In this document: in pieces, positions 9,284 to 18,358 of the stretch | Numbering within the stretch: position 1 is the stretch's first letter | Layout of the letters: each line of letters opens with the position of its first letter | From: an uncultured Proteiniphilum sp. | Lineage (GTDB): Bacteria; Bacteroidota; Bacteroidia; Bacteroidales; Dysgonomonadaceae | Length of the DNA stretch: 64,000 nucleotides | Direction: 5' to 3' | Assembly: GCA_927407015.1 (NCBI GenBank) | Contig: CAKMJT010000036.1 | Coordinates: 1 to 64,000 of the forward strand | Notes under the pieces: generated by a model | Databases searched by the model: none | What the model saw: the letters and a program-made list of their open reading frames with translations, nothing else | What the model was told of the DNA's origin: nothing | Program-made: the position numbers and the translations under genes

Positions 9284-11440
9284 CTAATCCTCTTTCTCCT
9301 GCTCTTCGTAGATTTTCAGCAGTTTCTCCTGCACATCGGACGGAACCAGCTCATAGCTGGCGAACTTCATGCTGAAGGAGGCTCTTCCCCCCGAGAGTGA
9401 ACTCAGAGAGGTGGAGTAGGAACTCATCTCTTTCAGGGGTACTTTGGCTTTCAGTTTTTCAAACCCTTTCTCGCTCTCCATGCCCATGATCATGGCACGG
9501 CGTCCCTGCAGGTCGCTCATCACATCACCCATGAATTCTCCCGGTACGGAAACAGTCACATCATATACTGGCTCCAGAATCTTGGGGCCGGCATTCTTAA
9601 AGGCTGTGCTGAAGGCGTTTCTTCCCGCCAGCATAAAGGAGATCTCATTGGAGTCCACCGGGTGCATCTTTCCGTCGTACACGATGACCCGCACATCACG
9701 GGCATAGGAACCGGTGAGGGGTCCCTGCTCCATACGTGCCATGATTCCCTTTAGTATGGCCGGCAGAAAACGGGTGTCGATGGCGCCGCCCACGATACTG
9801 TTGACAAACACCAGCTTACCGCCCCAGTCCAGCTCAATCACCTGCGTATCGCGGTTCTGCACTTTGAACTCCTGGCCGTTAAAGCGATAGATCTCCTGTA
9901 CCGGCATTCCTTCCGTGTAAGGTTCCACAATGAGGTGTACCTCGCCGAACTGGCCGGCGCCACCCGATTGTTTCTTGTGACGGTAATCAGCACGGGCAGC
10001 CTTGGTGATGGTTTCCCGGTAGGGTATCTTAGGCTCGATAAATTCAATCTCAATCTTATCGTTGTTTTCGAGACGCCATTTCAGTGTCCTCAGGTGGAAT
10101 TCACCCTGTCCTGAGACGATCGTCTGTTTCAACTCCTTGGAGACCTCTACCAGCCAGGTGGGATCCTCCTCTTTCATGCGGGTGAGCGCCTCACTCATTT
10201 TCTCGGTGTTCGATTCATTCAGTGCCCTGATGGCCCTGCGGTATCGTGGTTCCGGGTATTTGATGAAATCAAACCTGTTGTCAACGCCCTTGGCATTCAG
10301 TGTATTGCCCGTGCGGACATCTTTCAGCTTTACCGCTGCGCCGATACTGCCGGCCTGCAGTTCCTCCGCCTTGGTGCGGATCTGACCGGCAACCGTGTAA
10401 AGCTGTGCCAGACGTTCTTTCGAGTTACGGTCGGCATTGGTAAGGTCATCTCCTTCCTTTACCGTTCCTGACATCACTTTGAAATAGGAGACCTCACCAA
10501 TGTGCGGTTCAACCGTCGTCTTGAAAAAGAAAAGGCTTGTGGGTGCCGATACATCGGGCTTTACCTCTTCACCCTCTGCATTCACCGGCGCAGGAACATC
10601 GGCAGGGGAGGGTGCCACCATATTCAGAAAGTTCATGATGCGGTGTACCGCCCTGTTTTTTTCGGCTGATGCGCAGAAGAGCGGGAAAAGCGTGTGACTG
10701 ATCATTCCCTTGTGGATGCCGTCGCGCATCTCCTCTTCGGTAAGAGATCCCTGGTCAAAATATTTCTCCATCAACCCTTCATCATTCTCGGCAGCTGCCT
10801 CAAGCAATGTCTGGTAGTATTCGCCTGCTTTCTCTTTTTCACTTTCCGGTATTTCCAGGACATCGGGTTCCGTAGCTCCCGGTTTCCATTTGTATAGTTT
10901 TTGTTTCAGCACATCCACGATGCCGTCGAAGGTGTTGCCGCTGCCGATGGGATATTGTACGGGTACGACCTTGCTGCCGTAGAGCTCTTTGAGACTGGCC
11001 AGGGTGCTGTCGTAATCGGCTTTGTCATGATCCATCTGGTTGATCAGCAGCACGACGGGTTTTTTCATCTTGTCCACGTACCGGAACTGGTTAATGGTTC
11101 CCACCTCCACTCCATTGGCGGCATCAATGAGCATGAGCGCCATATCGGTTACGTTCAGGGCAGAAATCACACCGCCTACAAAATCATCTGATCCCGGGCA
11201 ATCGATGAAGTTCATCAGTTTATCCTTCCATTCATAGGAGAAGACAGTGGAGAAAACAGAATAGCCATATTCCTTTTCTACGGGGAAATAATCACTCACA
11301 GTGTTTTTTCCATCGATTGTCCCACGTCGTTTTATAAGACCACACTCGAAAAGCATGGCTTCTGCGAGAGTGGTCTTACCTGATCCGGCATTGCCAATAA
11401 GGGCAATGTTCTTAATTTCGTTTGTTTTGTACACTTTCAT
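9284..11440 (-). CDS. fusA2: EF-G paralogue (EF-G2-like) lacking the catalytic His
   Basis: A 718-residue protein with the five-domain plan of elongation factor G. The P-loop GNAGSGKT (residues 16-23) is intact, but the G3 motif reads DCPGSDDF (80-87) where EF-G has DTPGHVDF, so the catalytic His is Ser84. Switch I ERGITI is EYGYSV (57-62), and G4 NKxD is NQMD (134-137). The C-terminal domains IV and V look complete, with YRHKKQSGGAGQFGEV and a final SLSGGRASFSMKF. It matches the Bacteroides EF-G2 type, reported to support translation in starvation without GTPase activity. A canonical EF-G is presumably elsewhere in the genome. Transcribed divergently from the P-type ATPase. Confidence 0.88.
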   Translation of the reverse strand: MKVYKTNEIKNIALIGNAGSGKTTLAEAMLFECGLIKRRGTIDGKNTVSDYFPVEKEYGYSVFSTVFSYEWKDKLMNFIDCPGSDDFVGGVISALNVTDMALMLIDAANGVEVGTINQFRYVDKMKKPVVLLINQMDHDKADYDSTLASLKELYGSKVVPVQYPIGSGNTFDGIVDVLKQKLYKWKPGATEPDVLEIPESEKEKAGEYYQTLLEAAAENDEGLMEKYFDQGSLTEEEMRDGIHKGMISHTLFPLFCASAEKNRAVHRIMNFLNMVAPSPADVPAPVNAEGEEVKPDVSAPTSLFFFKTTVEPHIGEVSYFKVMSGTVKEGDDLTNADRNSKERLAQLYTVAGQIRTKAEELQAGSIGAAVKLKDVRTGNTLNAKGVDNRFDFIKYPEPRYRRAIRALNESNTEKMSEALTRMKEEDPTWLVEVSKELKQTIVSGQGEFHLRTLKWRLENNDKIEIEFIEPKIPYRETITKAARADYRHKKQSGGAGQFGEVHLIVEPYTEGMPVQEIYRFNGQEFKVQNRDTQVIELDWGGKLVFVNSIVGGAIDTRFLPAILKGIMARMEQGPLTGSYARDVRVIVYDGKMHPVDSNEISFMLAGRNAFSTAFKNAGPKILEPVYDVTVSVPGEFMGDVMSDLQGRRAMIMGMESEKGFEKLKAKVPLKEMSSYSTSLSSLSGGRASFSMKFASYELVPSDVQEKLLKIYEEQEKED

Positions 11441-11856
11441 GATTAGAAATTATTTAAATAGTCAATGATCCTTTCTCTCTGAAATAAGATTTTAAACCAC
11501 CCTCATCCATGCCCGCGGCAGTTGAGTCGGGTATTGTACCGGTATGAAAAATGACTTTGCGTCTGCTGGGAGACCGGCAAAGTCAAACTAACATGAATAG
11601 GGTTGCAATTTATAAAAATAGGATGACAAAGAAAAATGTTACGATTATGTTATAAAACATATAGGGGAAAGGTTACTGTGGAAAGCCAGCGTTTGGTAAA
11701 CATTTTTGGCCATCAGTTGTTTATTTACGACAAAGCAGCCTATGACGCATCAGCGAAACATACTACAGGGACGGGAAAAATACAGATTATTTTTCCCTTC
11801 GTTTGTTATTGTGCCCTTTCTTTTTGTTTGTCCATCACCCATAAAATATTAACCCA
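11441..11856. other. Divergent intergenic region with a strong stem-loop
   Basis: This spacer lies between the EF-G paralogue and the P-type ATPase. A stem-loop occupies 11552-11585: arms TGACTTTGC and GCAAAGTCA (9 perfect pairs) enclose a second 4-bp helix GTCT/AGAC. Read on the minus strand, toward fusA2, it is followed by ATTTTTCA, so it resembles an attenuator in the fusA2 leader. On the plus strand no U-run follows. No supported gene is seen in the rest. Confidence 0.5.
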
Positions 11857-14550
11857 ATGAATCACTATTACAATCAACCGATAGAGGATATATTGCAGCA
11901 GTTGGATGTTTCATCCGGTTCCGGCCTTTCGGACGAAGAGGTGAAGAAACGGCTGGAGGAACATGGAGCGAACAAGTTGGATGCCACCAGCCGGAAATCG
12001 CTCCTATCCATGTTCCTGGAGCAGTTTAAAAGCAGCATGGTACTCATACTGTTTATTGCTGCCATCATCTCGGGTGTGATTGGTGTGATGCATAACGAGG
12101 GGCTGGTAGAGAGCTTTGTCATTCTCGCCATTCTGATCATTAACGCGATCATCGGCACTGTGCAGGAGATGAAAGCACAGTCATCACTTGAGGCGCTCAG
12201 CCGGATGAGCTCTCCCCGTACGAAGGTGCTGCGTGGTGGACAGGTTACCGAGGTTGTTTCCACTGAGATTGTTCCGGGTGATATTGTGGTATTGGATACC
12301 GGTGATATCATTCCTGCCGACCTGCGGCTGATCGATGCCGTAAATCTGAAGATCCAGGAGTCGGCACTCACGGGTGAATCGGTGCCGGTGGAGAAAACGG
12401 ACAGACTGCTGGAGGAAAAGGAGGTACCCCTGGGTGACCGTGATAATATGGCTTTCTCGACCAGTATTGTTACGTACGGAAGAGGAAAAGGAGTGGTAGT
12501 GGATACCGGTATGCATACCGAAGTGGGTAAGATTGCCCATATGCTTCAGTATACTGAAGAGACCGAGACGCCGATGGGTAAACGGCTGGGTCAGTTGGGG
12601 AAGATATTGGGCTATGTAGCACTGATCATCTGTGTGGTGATCTTTGTCGTGGGTATCTCCTACGGCAACGACTGGCTGGATATGCTGATGATGGCTGTCA
12701 GCCTCGCCGTGGCGGCCATCCCCGAAGGCCTGCAGATTGTCTCTACCATCGTGCTGGCGATTGGCGTGCAGCGCCTGGTGAAGCTGAATGCGATTGTCCG
12801 CACCCTTCCCTCGGTGGAGACGCTGGGCGGCACCACGGTGATCTGTTCCGATAAAACCGGTACACTCACGCAAAACAGGATGACTGTGGTGGAAGGATGG
12901 ACCGGCGGGAACCGCATTGATTTTCATAATCCGCCTTTACCTGAAGAACTTGACAGTGATGAAAGGCTGTTGCTCCAATCCGCACTGCTTTGTACCGATG
13001 CGCACCTGAAGACGACTGCCGACGGCAAACATGAGACATCGGGTGATCCCACAGAGACGGCCATCGTTGATGTTTCCCTGGCTTTGAAAATCAACAAGAC
13101 GGCGCTTGAGGAGCAGTTCCCCCGGGTGGAGGAGGTGCCTTTTGACTCAGAAAGAAAACGAATGGCCACCATCAACAGGATGGAGGACGGGAAGTTAAGG
13201 GTAAACGTGAAAGGCGGGCTCGATGAGGTGCTGAGTGTCTCCACCCGGATTCTCATGCACGGGAAGGTACGCCCTATCACGGAAGAGGACAGGGCGACCA
13301 TCAGAGAGGATAATCACCGCATGGCCCTATCGGCGCTGCGGGTGCTTTCTGTGGCCTATAAGGATATTGATGCCATACCTTCAGCGGTCAACGCGGAAAC
13401 GATAGAGCAGGACCTGATCTTTGTGGGCCTGCTGGGTCTGATCGATCCGGCACGTCCCGAGGTAGTGGAAGCGGTGAAGAAGTGCAAGACGGCAGGCATC
13501 CGTCCCGTGATGATCACCGGCGATCATAAGGTGACAGCTGTGGCTATCGCCGATGAGATAGGGATCTATCAGGAAGGTGACAAGGCCATCACCGGCACCG
13601 ACCTGGTGGCGATGACCGACGAGGCGCTGTACCGCAATGTGCGTGATTATGCTGTCTATGCGCGTGTGGCACCCGAGCACAAGGTGCGTATTGTGAAGGC
13701 ATGGCAGTCGCAGGGTGATATCGTGGCGATGACCGGTGACGGGGTAAATGATGCGCCGGCGCTCAAGCAGGCTGATATAGGTGTCTCGATGGGTATCGTG
13801 GGTACAGAGGTGGCGAAGGATGCCTCCGATGTGATCCTCACGGACGACAACTTTGCTACCATCGTGGGCGCCGTGGAAGAGGGACGCCGCATTTATGACA
13901 ATATACTGAAAGCCATTCAATTTCTCCTCTCGGCCAACGTGGGAGAGGTGTTGCTGATCTTTATCGCATCGATCTTCAATATGGGTAACCCGCTCACCCC
14001 CATCCTTATCCTCTGGATCAACCTGGTGACCGACAGCCTGCCGGCGCTGGCGCTGAGCATGGATCCGGCAGAGAAGGATATCATGACCCGTCAGCCGAGG
14101 GATCCCCGCAAGGGCTTCTTCTCCAGGGGAATGATCTGGCGGATCGTTTACCAGGGTGCCACCATCGGACTGATTTCGCTGGCAGCCTATGTGATTGGGC
14201 GGAACGACGGCATTCAGGCGGGACTGGAAGACCCGGGGGCACTGGGACGGACCATGGCTTTTGCCGTATTGGGATTCTCCCAGCTGCTGCACGTGCGTAA
14301 CCTGCACTCCAACAAACGTTCATCTTTCCGTACCAGTCTGTGGAGCAACAAGTCACTGCTGGGAGCCATCACCCTGTCCGCACTGCTACTGCTTGCGGTA
14401 TTGCTGATCCCTGGCATGATGCATCTTTTCGGGGTAGTAGCGATGGACAATATCCATTGGCTCTACGTGGCTGGATTGTCGCTGGTGCCTATTCTGGTTG
14501 TTGAGCTGGTGAAACTGATGAGGCTCAATCATACCAAAGATGAGTATTGA
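11857..14550 (+). CDS. Ca2+-type P-type ATPase
   Basis: A P2-type cation pump of 897 residues with the SERCA/PMCA layout: actuator motif LTGES (171-175), phosphorylation motif CSDKTGTLT with Asp332, nucleotide-binding domain, and hinge motif GDGVNDAPALKQADIGVSMG. The transport-site residues of SERCA site II are recognisable: PEGL in M4 (Glu290), SANVGEV in M5 and NLVTD in M6. Together these favour Ca2+ export over Na+/K+ exchange. About ten membrane segments are visible. The start at 11857 follows the family N-terminus (cation ATPase N domain, SDEEVKKRLEEHGANKL). No obvious partner gene; Mn2+ transport cannot be excluded. Confidence 0.92.
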   Translation: MNHYYNQPIEDILQQLDVSSGSGLSDEEVKKRLEEHGANKLDATSRKSLLSMFLEQFKSSMVLILFIAAIISGVIGVMHNEGLVESFVILAILIINAIIGTVQEMKAQSSLEALSRMSSPRTKVLRGGQVTEVVSTEIVPGDIVVLDTGDIIPADLRLIDAVNLKIQESALTGESVPVEKTDRLLEEKEVPLGDRDNMAFSTSIVTYGRGKGVVVDTGMHTEVGKIAHMLQYTEETETPMGKRLGQLGKILGYVALIICVVIFVVGISYGNDWLDMLMMAVSLAVAAIPEGLQIVSTIVLAIGVQRLVKLNAIVRTLPSVETLGGTTVICSDKTGTLTQNRMTVVEGWTGGNRIDFHNPPLPEELDSDERLLLQSALLCTDAHLKTTADGKHETSGDPTETAIVDVSLALKINKTALEEQFPRVEEVPFDSERKRMATINRMEDGKLRVNVKGGLDEVLSVSTRILMHGKVRPITEEDRATIREDNHRMALSALRVLSVAYKDIDAIPSAVNAETIEQDLIFVGLLGLIDPARPEVVEAVKKCKTAGIRPVMITGDHKVTAVAIADEIGIYQEGDKAITGTDLVAMTDEALYRNVRDYAVYARVAPEHKVRIVKAWQSQGDIVAMTGDGVNDAPALKQADIGVSMGIVGTEVAKDASDVILTDDNFATIVGAVEEGRRIYDNILKAIQFLLSANVGEVLLIFIASIFNMGNPLTPILILWINLVTDSLPALALSMDPAEKDIMTRQPRDPRKGFFSRGMIWRIVYQGATIGLISLAAYVIGRNDGIQAGLEDPGALGRTMAFAVLGFSQLLHVRNLHSNKRSSFRTSLWSNKSLLGAITLSALLLLAVLLIPGMMHLFGVVAMDNIHWLYVAGLSLVPILVVELVKLMRLNHTKDEY

Positions 14551-14687
14551 TTGGACAGGTGTATAAATCCGGTTAGTGAATGTTGTGTTTGTTGGTTTGG
14601 GATTGGGAAAATAGTTTAAATTAAATTTAAAGTATCCTTCTTTTGCTCAATTTGGTGCTTTCTGTGCATCAAATAGAATATTTTTTG

Positions 14688-14695
14688 TATTTTTG
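14688..14695 (+). promoter_or_regulatory. -7 box for the oad operon
   Basis: TATTTTTG matches TAnnTTTG about 95 bases upstream of oadG. An imperfect TCTG lies 23 bases further upstream as a possible -33 element. Confidence 0.5.
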
Positions 14696-14789
14696 GGGTT
14701 CAAATATTACACTCTTGTGTTAAATCCGTCCTATTTCTTTTAATCAGGTTATGTCGGGTTATCTCTTTGAGGTTAATAAACAGACGTAT

Positions 14790-15044
14790 ATGGAAATTTT
14801 AAACGAAGCATTGGGCCTTTTGATGGTAGGTATGATCATGGTATTCATCATACTGTGGCTGGTTGTTGTGACCGGTAATCTGGTCATCCATCTCACCAAC
14901 CGGTTTATTCCGGAAGACAAGAAGCCGGGAGAAGAGGGGCAGGGCGGTAAGCGGATTCATCACAAAAGGCTGGCCGCCATTGTGGCCTCTGTCGCTGTAA
15001 TCACCCATGGGAGAGGAAAGATCGATTCTATCCGGAAAAAATAA
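14790..15044 (+). CDS. oadG: Oxaloacetate decarboxylase gamma subunit (OadG family)
   Basis: A small single-span membrane protein that holds the alpha and beta subunits of the Na+-pumping decarboxylase together. From the ATG at 14790 it has 84 residues: MEILNEALGLLMVGMIMVF leads into one hydrophobic segment (about residues 8-32), followed by a charged cytoplasmic tail. An in-frame ATG at 14751 would add 13 residues; I prefer 14790 because family members begin at this helix. It is directly followed by oadA (10-base gap) and oadB in the order G-A-B. Confidence 0.85.
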   Translation: MEILNEALGLLMVGMIMVFIILWLVVVTGNLVIHLTNRFIPEDKKPGEEGQGGKRIHHKRLAAIVASVAVITHGRGKIDSIRKK

Positions 15045-15054
15045 ATCAAAAAAT

Positions 15055-16995
15055 ATGACATATATGACAAAAGAGATTAAGTTTAGTCTGCTATACAGAG
15101 ACATGTGGCAGTCGTCAGGGAAATATGTACCCACCGTGGAGCAGCTCACCGAGGTTGCCCCGGCCATCATCGATATGGGTTGTTTTGCACGTGTGGAGAC
15201 CAACGGTGGCGGTTTTGAACAGATCAACCTGTTGTTTGGCGAGAACCCCAACAAATCGGTGCGCGAGTGGACACAGCCTTTTAATGATGCCGGCATTCAG
15301 ACACATATGCTGGAGCGTGGTCTGAATGGTATCCGGATGAGTCCGGTGCCGGCCGATGTGAGGCGGCTGATGTTCCAGGTGAAAAAGAAACAGGGTACCG
15401 ATATCGCCCGTTCATTCGACGGTTTGAATGACCCCCGCAATCTGAAAAACTCCATCCTGTTTGCCAAAGAAGCAGGCATGATCTCACAGGCTGCCCTGAG
15501 CCTTACCGTTTCACCCATCCACACGGTGGAGTATTACATTGACCTGGCCGATACACTGATAGAAACGGGTGCCGATGAGATCTGCATCAAGGATATGGCG
15601 GGTGTGGGCCGTCCGGCCAGTATTGGCAGGATCATCAAGAATATCAAACAGAAATATCCCGCTATTCCGGTAACTTATCACGGCCACGCTGGTCCAGGTT
15701 TCCAGATGGCTTCTATCCTTGAAGCAGCCTATGCCGGTGCAGAGTACATTGATGTGGGCATGGAGCCTCTCTCCTGGGGTACAGGACATGCTGACCTGCT
15801 GGCGGTGCAGGCGATGCTGAAGGATGCCGGTTTCAACGTGCCGGATATCAACATGAAAGCCTATATGAAGGTGCGTTCGCTGACACAGAAATATATCGAT
15901 GACTTCCTGGGTTATTACATCGATCCCAAAAACAGAGTAATGAACTCACTGCTGATAGGTCCAGGACTGCCGGGCGGCATGATGGGAAGCCTGATGGCAG
16001 ACCTGGAGAACAACCTCATTTCATTGAACAAGTGGAAGGTGAAAAACGGACAGTCTGAACTCACACAGGACGATCTGCTTATCAAGCTCTTCGACGAAGT
16101 AACCTATGTATGGCCCAAGGTGGGATATCCCCCATTGGTGACGCCCTATAGTCAGTATGTGAAGAATCTGGCATTGATGAACGTATTGCAACTCGAGAAG
16201 GGAAAAGAGCGCTGGACGATGATTGCCGACAATATATGGGATATGATCCTCGGCAATGCGGGTAAGCTTCCCGGGACACCGGCGCCGGAAATCATCGCGT
16301 TGGCGAAACAGCAGGGTCGTGTGTTTTATACCGGAGACCCGCAGGAACTTTATCCCGATCAGCTGGATGAGTTCCGGGCAGAGATGCAGCAAAAGAACTG
16401 GGATGCCGGGCAGGACGACGAGGAACTGTTCGAACTGGCCATGCACCCTGAACAGTACAGAGCCTACAAGTCGGGCGATGCCAAGCGATCGTTTGAAGCT
16501 GATCTGGCAAAGCGAAAGGCAGAAAAAGAGACATTGTCCACACCGTCGGCACCGGTTGTTGTAAAGACGACGAACGGCAGTGGTTGTCAGCCAAGAACAG
16601 TAGTGATTACCATCGACAACGAGGAATATGTGGTCAGCATCTCTTACCCGGATGCCGAAACCAACGGCCCGCAACCTGCCAGGTCCCCGGAACCGGTCCT
16701 GCAAAAAGAAACGGCAGCAGCCGGAGATAAGTCTGCTGCCCCTGTTCCGTCATCTAATCGCAGTGTTAAAGAGGTTGTTTCACCGCTGGAGGGGAAATTC
16801 TTCCTCACCAAGGATTCATCAGAGACAGCTTTGAAAGTGGGTGACATAGTGAAAAAAGATGACATTATCGGCTACATTGAGTCAATGAAAACCTATAATG
16901 CCGTAGCGGCAGAGGAGGGTGGCACGGTGATAGAGATCTGTTTTGCCAACGGCGACTCAGTGGACGAGGATGATGTACTCATTAAAATAAAATAA
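15055..16995 (+). CDS. oadA: Oxaloacetate decarboxylase alpha subunit (carboxyltransferase plus biotinyl domain)
   Basis: The alpha subunit transfers the carboxyl group of oxaloacetate to biotin, releasing pyruvate. The 646-residue protein has an HMGL-like TIM barrel (about 1-280, SFDGLNDPRNL and ADEICIKDMAGVG), the conserved carboxylase domain (about 300-470), a low-complexity Pro/Ala linker, and a C-terminal biotinyl domain with the lysine in ESMKT. The usual EAMK of biotin sites is ESMK here. An upstream in-frame codon at 15007 overlaps oadG and lacks family similarity, so I start at ATG 15055. It is followed by oadB after 3 bases. Confidence 0.93.
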   Translation: MTYMTKEIKFSLLYRDMWQSSGKYVPTVEQLTEVAPAIIDMGCFARVETNGGGFEQINLLFGENPNKSVREWTQPFNDAGIQTHMLERGLNGIRMSPVPADVRRLMFQVKKKQGTDIARSFDGLNDPRNLKNSILFAKEAGMISQAALSLTVSPIHTVEYYIDLADTLIETGADEICIKDMAGVGRPASIGRIIKNIKQKYPAIPVTYHGHAGPGFQMASILEAAYAGAEYIDVGMEPLSWGTGHADLLAVQAMLKDAGFNVPDINMKAYMKVRSLTQKYIDDFLGYYIDPKNRVMNSLLIGPGLPGGMMGSLMADLENNLISLNKWKVKNGQSELTQDDLLIKLFDEVTYVWPKVGYPPLVTPYSQYVKNLALMNVLQLEKGKERWTMIADNIWDMILGNAGKLPGTPAPEIIALAKQQGRVFYTGDPQELYPDQLDEFRAEMQQKNWDAGQDDEELFELAMHPEQYRAYKSGDAKRSFEADLAKRKAEKETLSTPSAPVVVKTTNGSGCQPRTVVITIDNEEYVVSISYPDAETNGPQPARSPEPVLQKETAAAGDKSAAPVPSSNRSVKEVVSPLEGKFFLTKDSSETALKVGDIVKKDDIIGYIESMKTYNAVAAEEGGTVIEICFANGDSVDEDDVLIKIK

Positions 16996-16998
16996 AGG

Positions 16999-18207
16999 AT
17001 GAGTGATATATTCTCCAATTTGACGGAAATGACCGGATTCAGCTCTATGGGATGGGAGACCATCCTGATGTGGGTGATTGCATTCGTATTGCTCTATCTC
17101 GGTATCAGGAAGCAGTATGAGCCATTGCTGCTCGTTCCCATCGGATTCGGTGTGCTGCTGGCAAATCTGCCCGGTGCCGGCCTGGGTATCGTGGACACTT
17201 CACTGGTAATGAATGCCGACGGTAGTTATATGAGTCTGCTTGATATTGCCAGTAAGCACGGCATCATGAACCTACTCTATTTTTCGCTTATCAAGACGGG
17301 CATCCTGCCTCCCATCATCTTCATGGGAGTGGGGGTACTGACCGATTTCGGGCCGATGCTGCGCAACCTGAAGCTATCACTCTTCGGTGGCGCGGCACAG
17401 CTGGGTATCTTCTCGGTACTCATGGGTGCGGTGTTGCTGGGCTTCACACTGCCTGAGGCAGCCTCCCTGGGGATCATCGGCGGCGCGGACGGCCCTACGG
17501 CTATCTACACCACCATCAAGCTGGCACCACATCTGCTGGGTCCTATTGCTATTGCGGCTTACTCCTACATGGCAATGGTACCTGTGATTATTCCGGCAGT
17601 GGCTAAGTTGCTGATGACGGAGAAAGAATTTAAAATCCATATGAAGAAGATGGATAAGCAATACCCCCCGAAACATGAGATCAAAAACCTGAAGACGGTG
17701 AAAATCATTTTTCCCATCGTGCTGGGTGTGATCGTTTCGGTGCTGGTTCCTTCCTCGGCACCGCTGCTGGGCATGCTGCTCTTTGGTAACCTGGTGAAGG
17801 AGATTGGGACAAGTACAAGCCGTCTGGCAGAAGCCGCTTCCGGCCCTATCATGAACACGGCTACCATCTTTCTGGGGTTGACCGTGGGAGCCACCATGAC
17901 CTCCGGTGTTTTTCTCTCAGCCCAGACACTGGGTATCATCGTAGGTGGTCTTCTTGCCTTTGCTATATCAATAGCAGGCGGCATTTTGGCTGTGAAGTGC
18001 TATAATCTCTTTGCTAAGAAAAAAATCAATCCCCTGGTTGGCGCCACCGGCCTGAGCGCTGTGCCCATGGCATCGCGCGTGGCAAACGAAATGGCATTGA
18101 AGTACGACAAATCGAATCACATCCTGCAGTACTGCATGGCCAGCAATGTTTCGGGTGTAATCGGATCAGCAGTGGCTGCCGGTGTACTGATCTCTTTCCT
18201 GGGATAA
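16999..18207 (+). CDS. oadB: Na+-pumping decarboxylase beta subunit (OadB)
   Basis: The membrane subunit decarboxylates carboxybiotin and exports Na+. The 402-residue protein has about nine hydrophobic segments and the family hallmarks IIGGADGPTAIYTT (with the Asp essential in the Klebsiella enzyme) and GATGLSAVPMASRVAN. Homologues serve oxaloacetate, methylmalonyl-CoA and glutaconyl-CoA decarboxylases, but the alpha subunit beside it identifies oxaloacetate as the likely substrate. Last gene of the operon; no plus-strand terminator with a U-run follows. Confidence 0.94.
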   Translation: MSDIFSNLTEMTGFSSMGWETILMWVIAFVLLYLGIRKQYEPLLLVPIGFGVLLANLPGAGLGIVDTSLVMNADGSYMSLLDIASKHGIMNLLYFSLIKTGILPPIIFMGVGVLTDFGPMLRNLKLSLFGGAAQLGIFSVLMGAVLLGFTLPEAASLGIIGGADGPTAIYTTIKLAPHLLGPIAIAAYSYMAMVPVIIPAVAKLLMTEKEFKIHMKKMDKQYPPKHEIKNLKTVKIIFPIVLGVIVSVLVPSSAPLLGMLLFGNLVKEIGTSTSRLAEAASGPIMNTATIFLGLTVGATMTSGVFLSAQTLGIIVGGLLAFAISIAGGILAVKCYNLFAKKKINPLVGATGLSAVPMASRVANEMALKYDKSNHILQYCMASNVSGVIGSAVAAGVLISFLG

Positions 18208-18292
18208 GACTGAAAGATAGTAGACTGTGAGGGCTATAGTTTCTCAAAGTTGGAATGTTTCTGTATAATGGCGACGGGATGCGTACAGGCAT

Positions 18293-18321
18293 AAAAAAAG
18301 CGGACTTTCATTCAGTCCGCT
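18293..18321 (-). terminator. Intrinsic terminator of pnp
   Basis: On the minus strand AGCGGACT pairs with AGTCCGCT around a 7-base loop and is followed by TTTTTTT, 38 bases past the pnp stop codon. The plus strand lacks a T-run, so it serves mainly pnp. Confidence 0.85.
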
Positions 18322-18358
18322 CTTGTCGTAATAGCTATTCAGCGATCCGTGGAATCAA

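Noticed and set aside
11636-11860. 74-codon plus-strand frame upstream of the P-type ATPase
   Set aside because: No recognisable similarity, no -7 box, and a composition like non-coding spacer; it also overlaps the ATPase start.
13381-14307. 308-codon minus-strand frame
   Set aside because: It is the antisense shadow of the P-type ATPase and has a His-rich composition typical of such shadows.
15007-15054. Earlier in-frame start of oadA
   Set aside because: It lies within oadG and lacks family similarity; ATG 15055 fits the family N-terminus.
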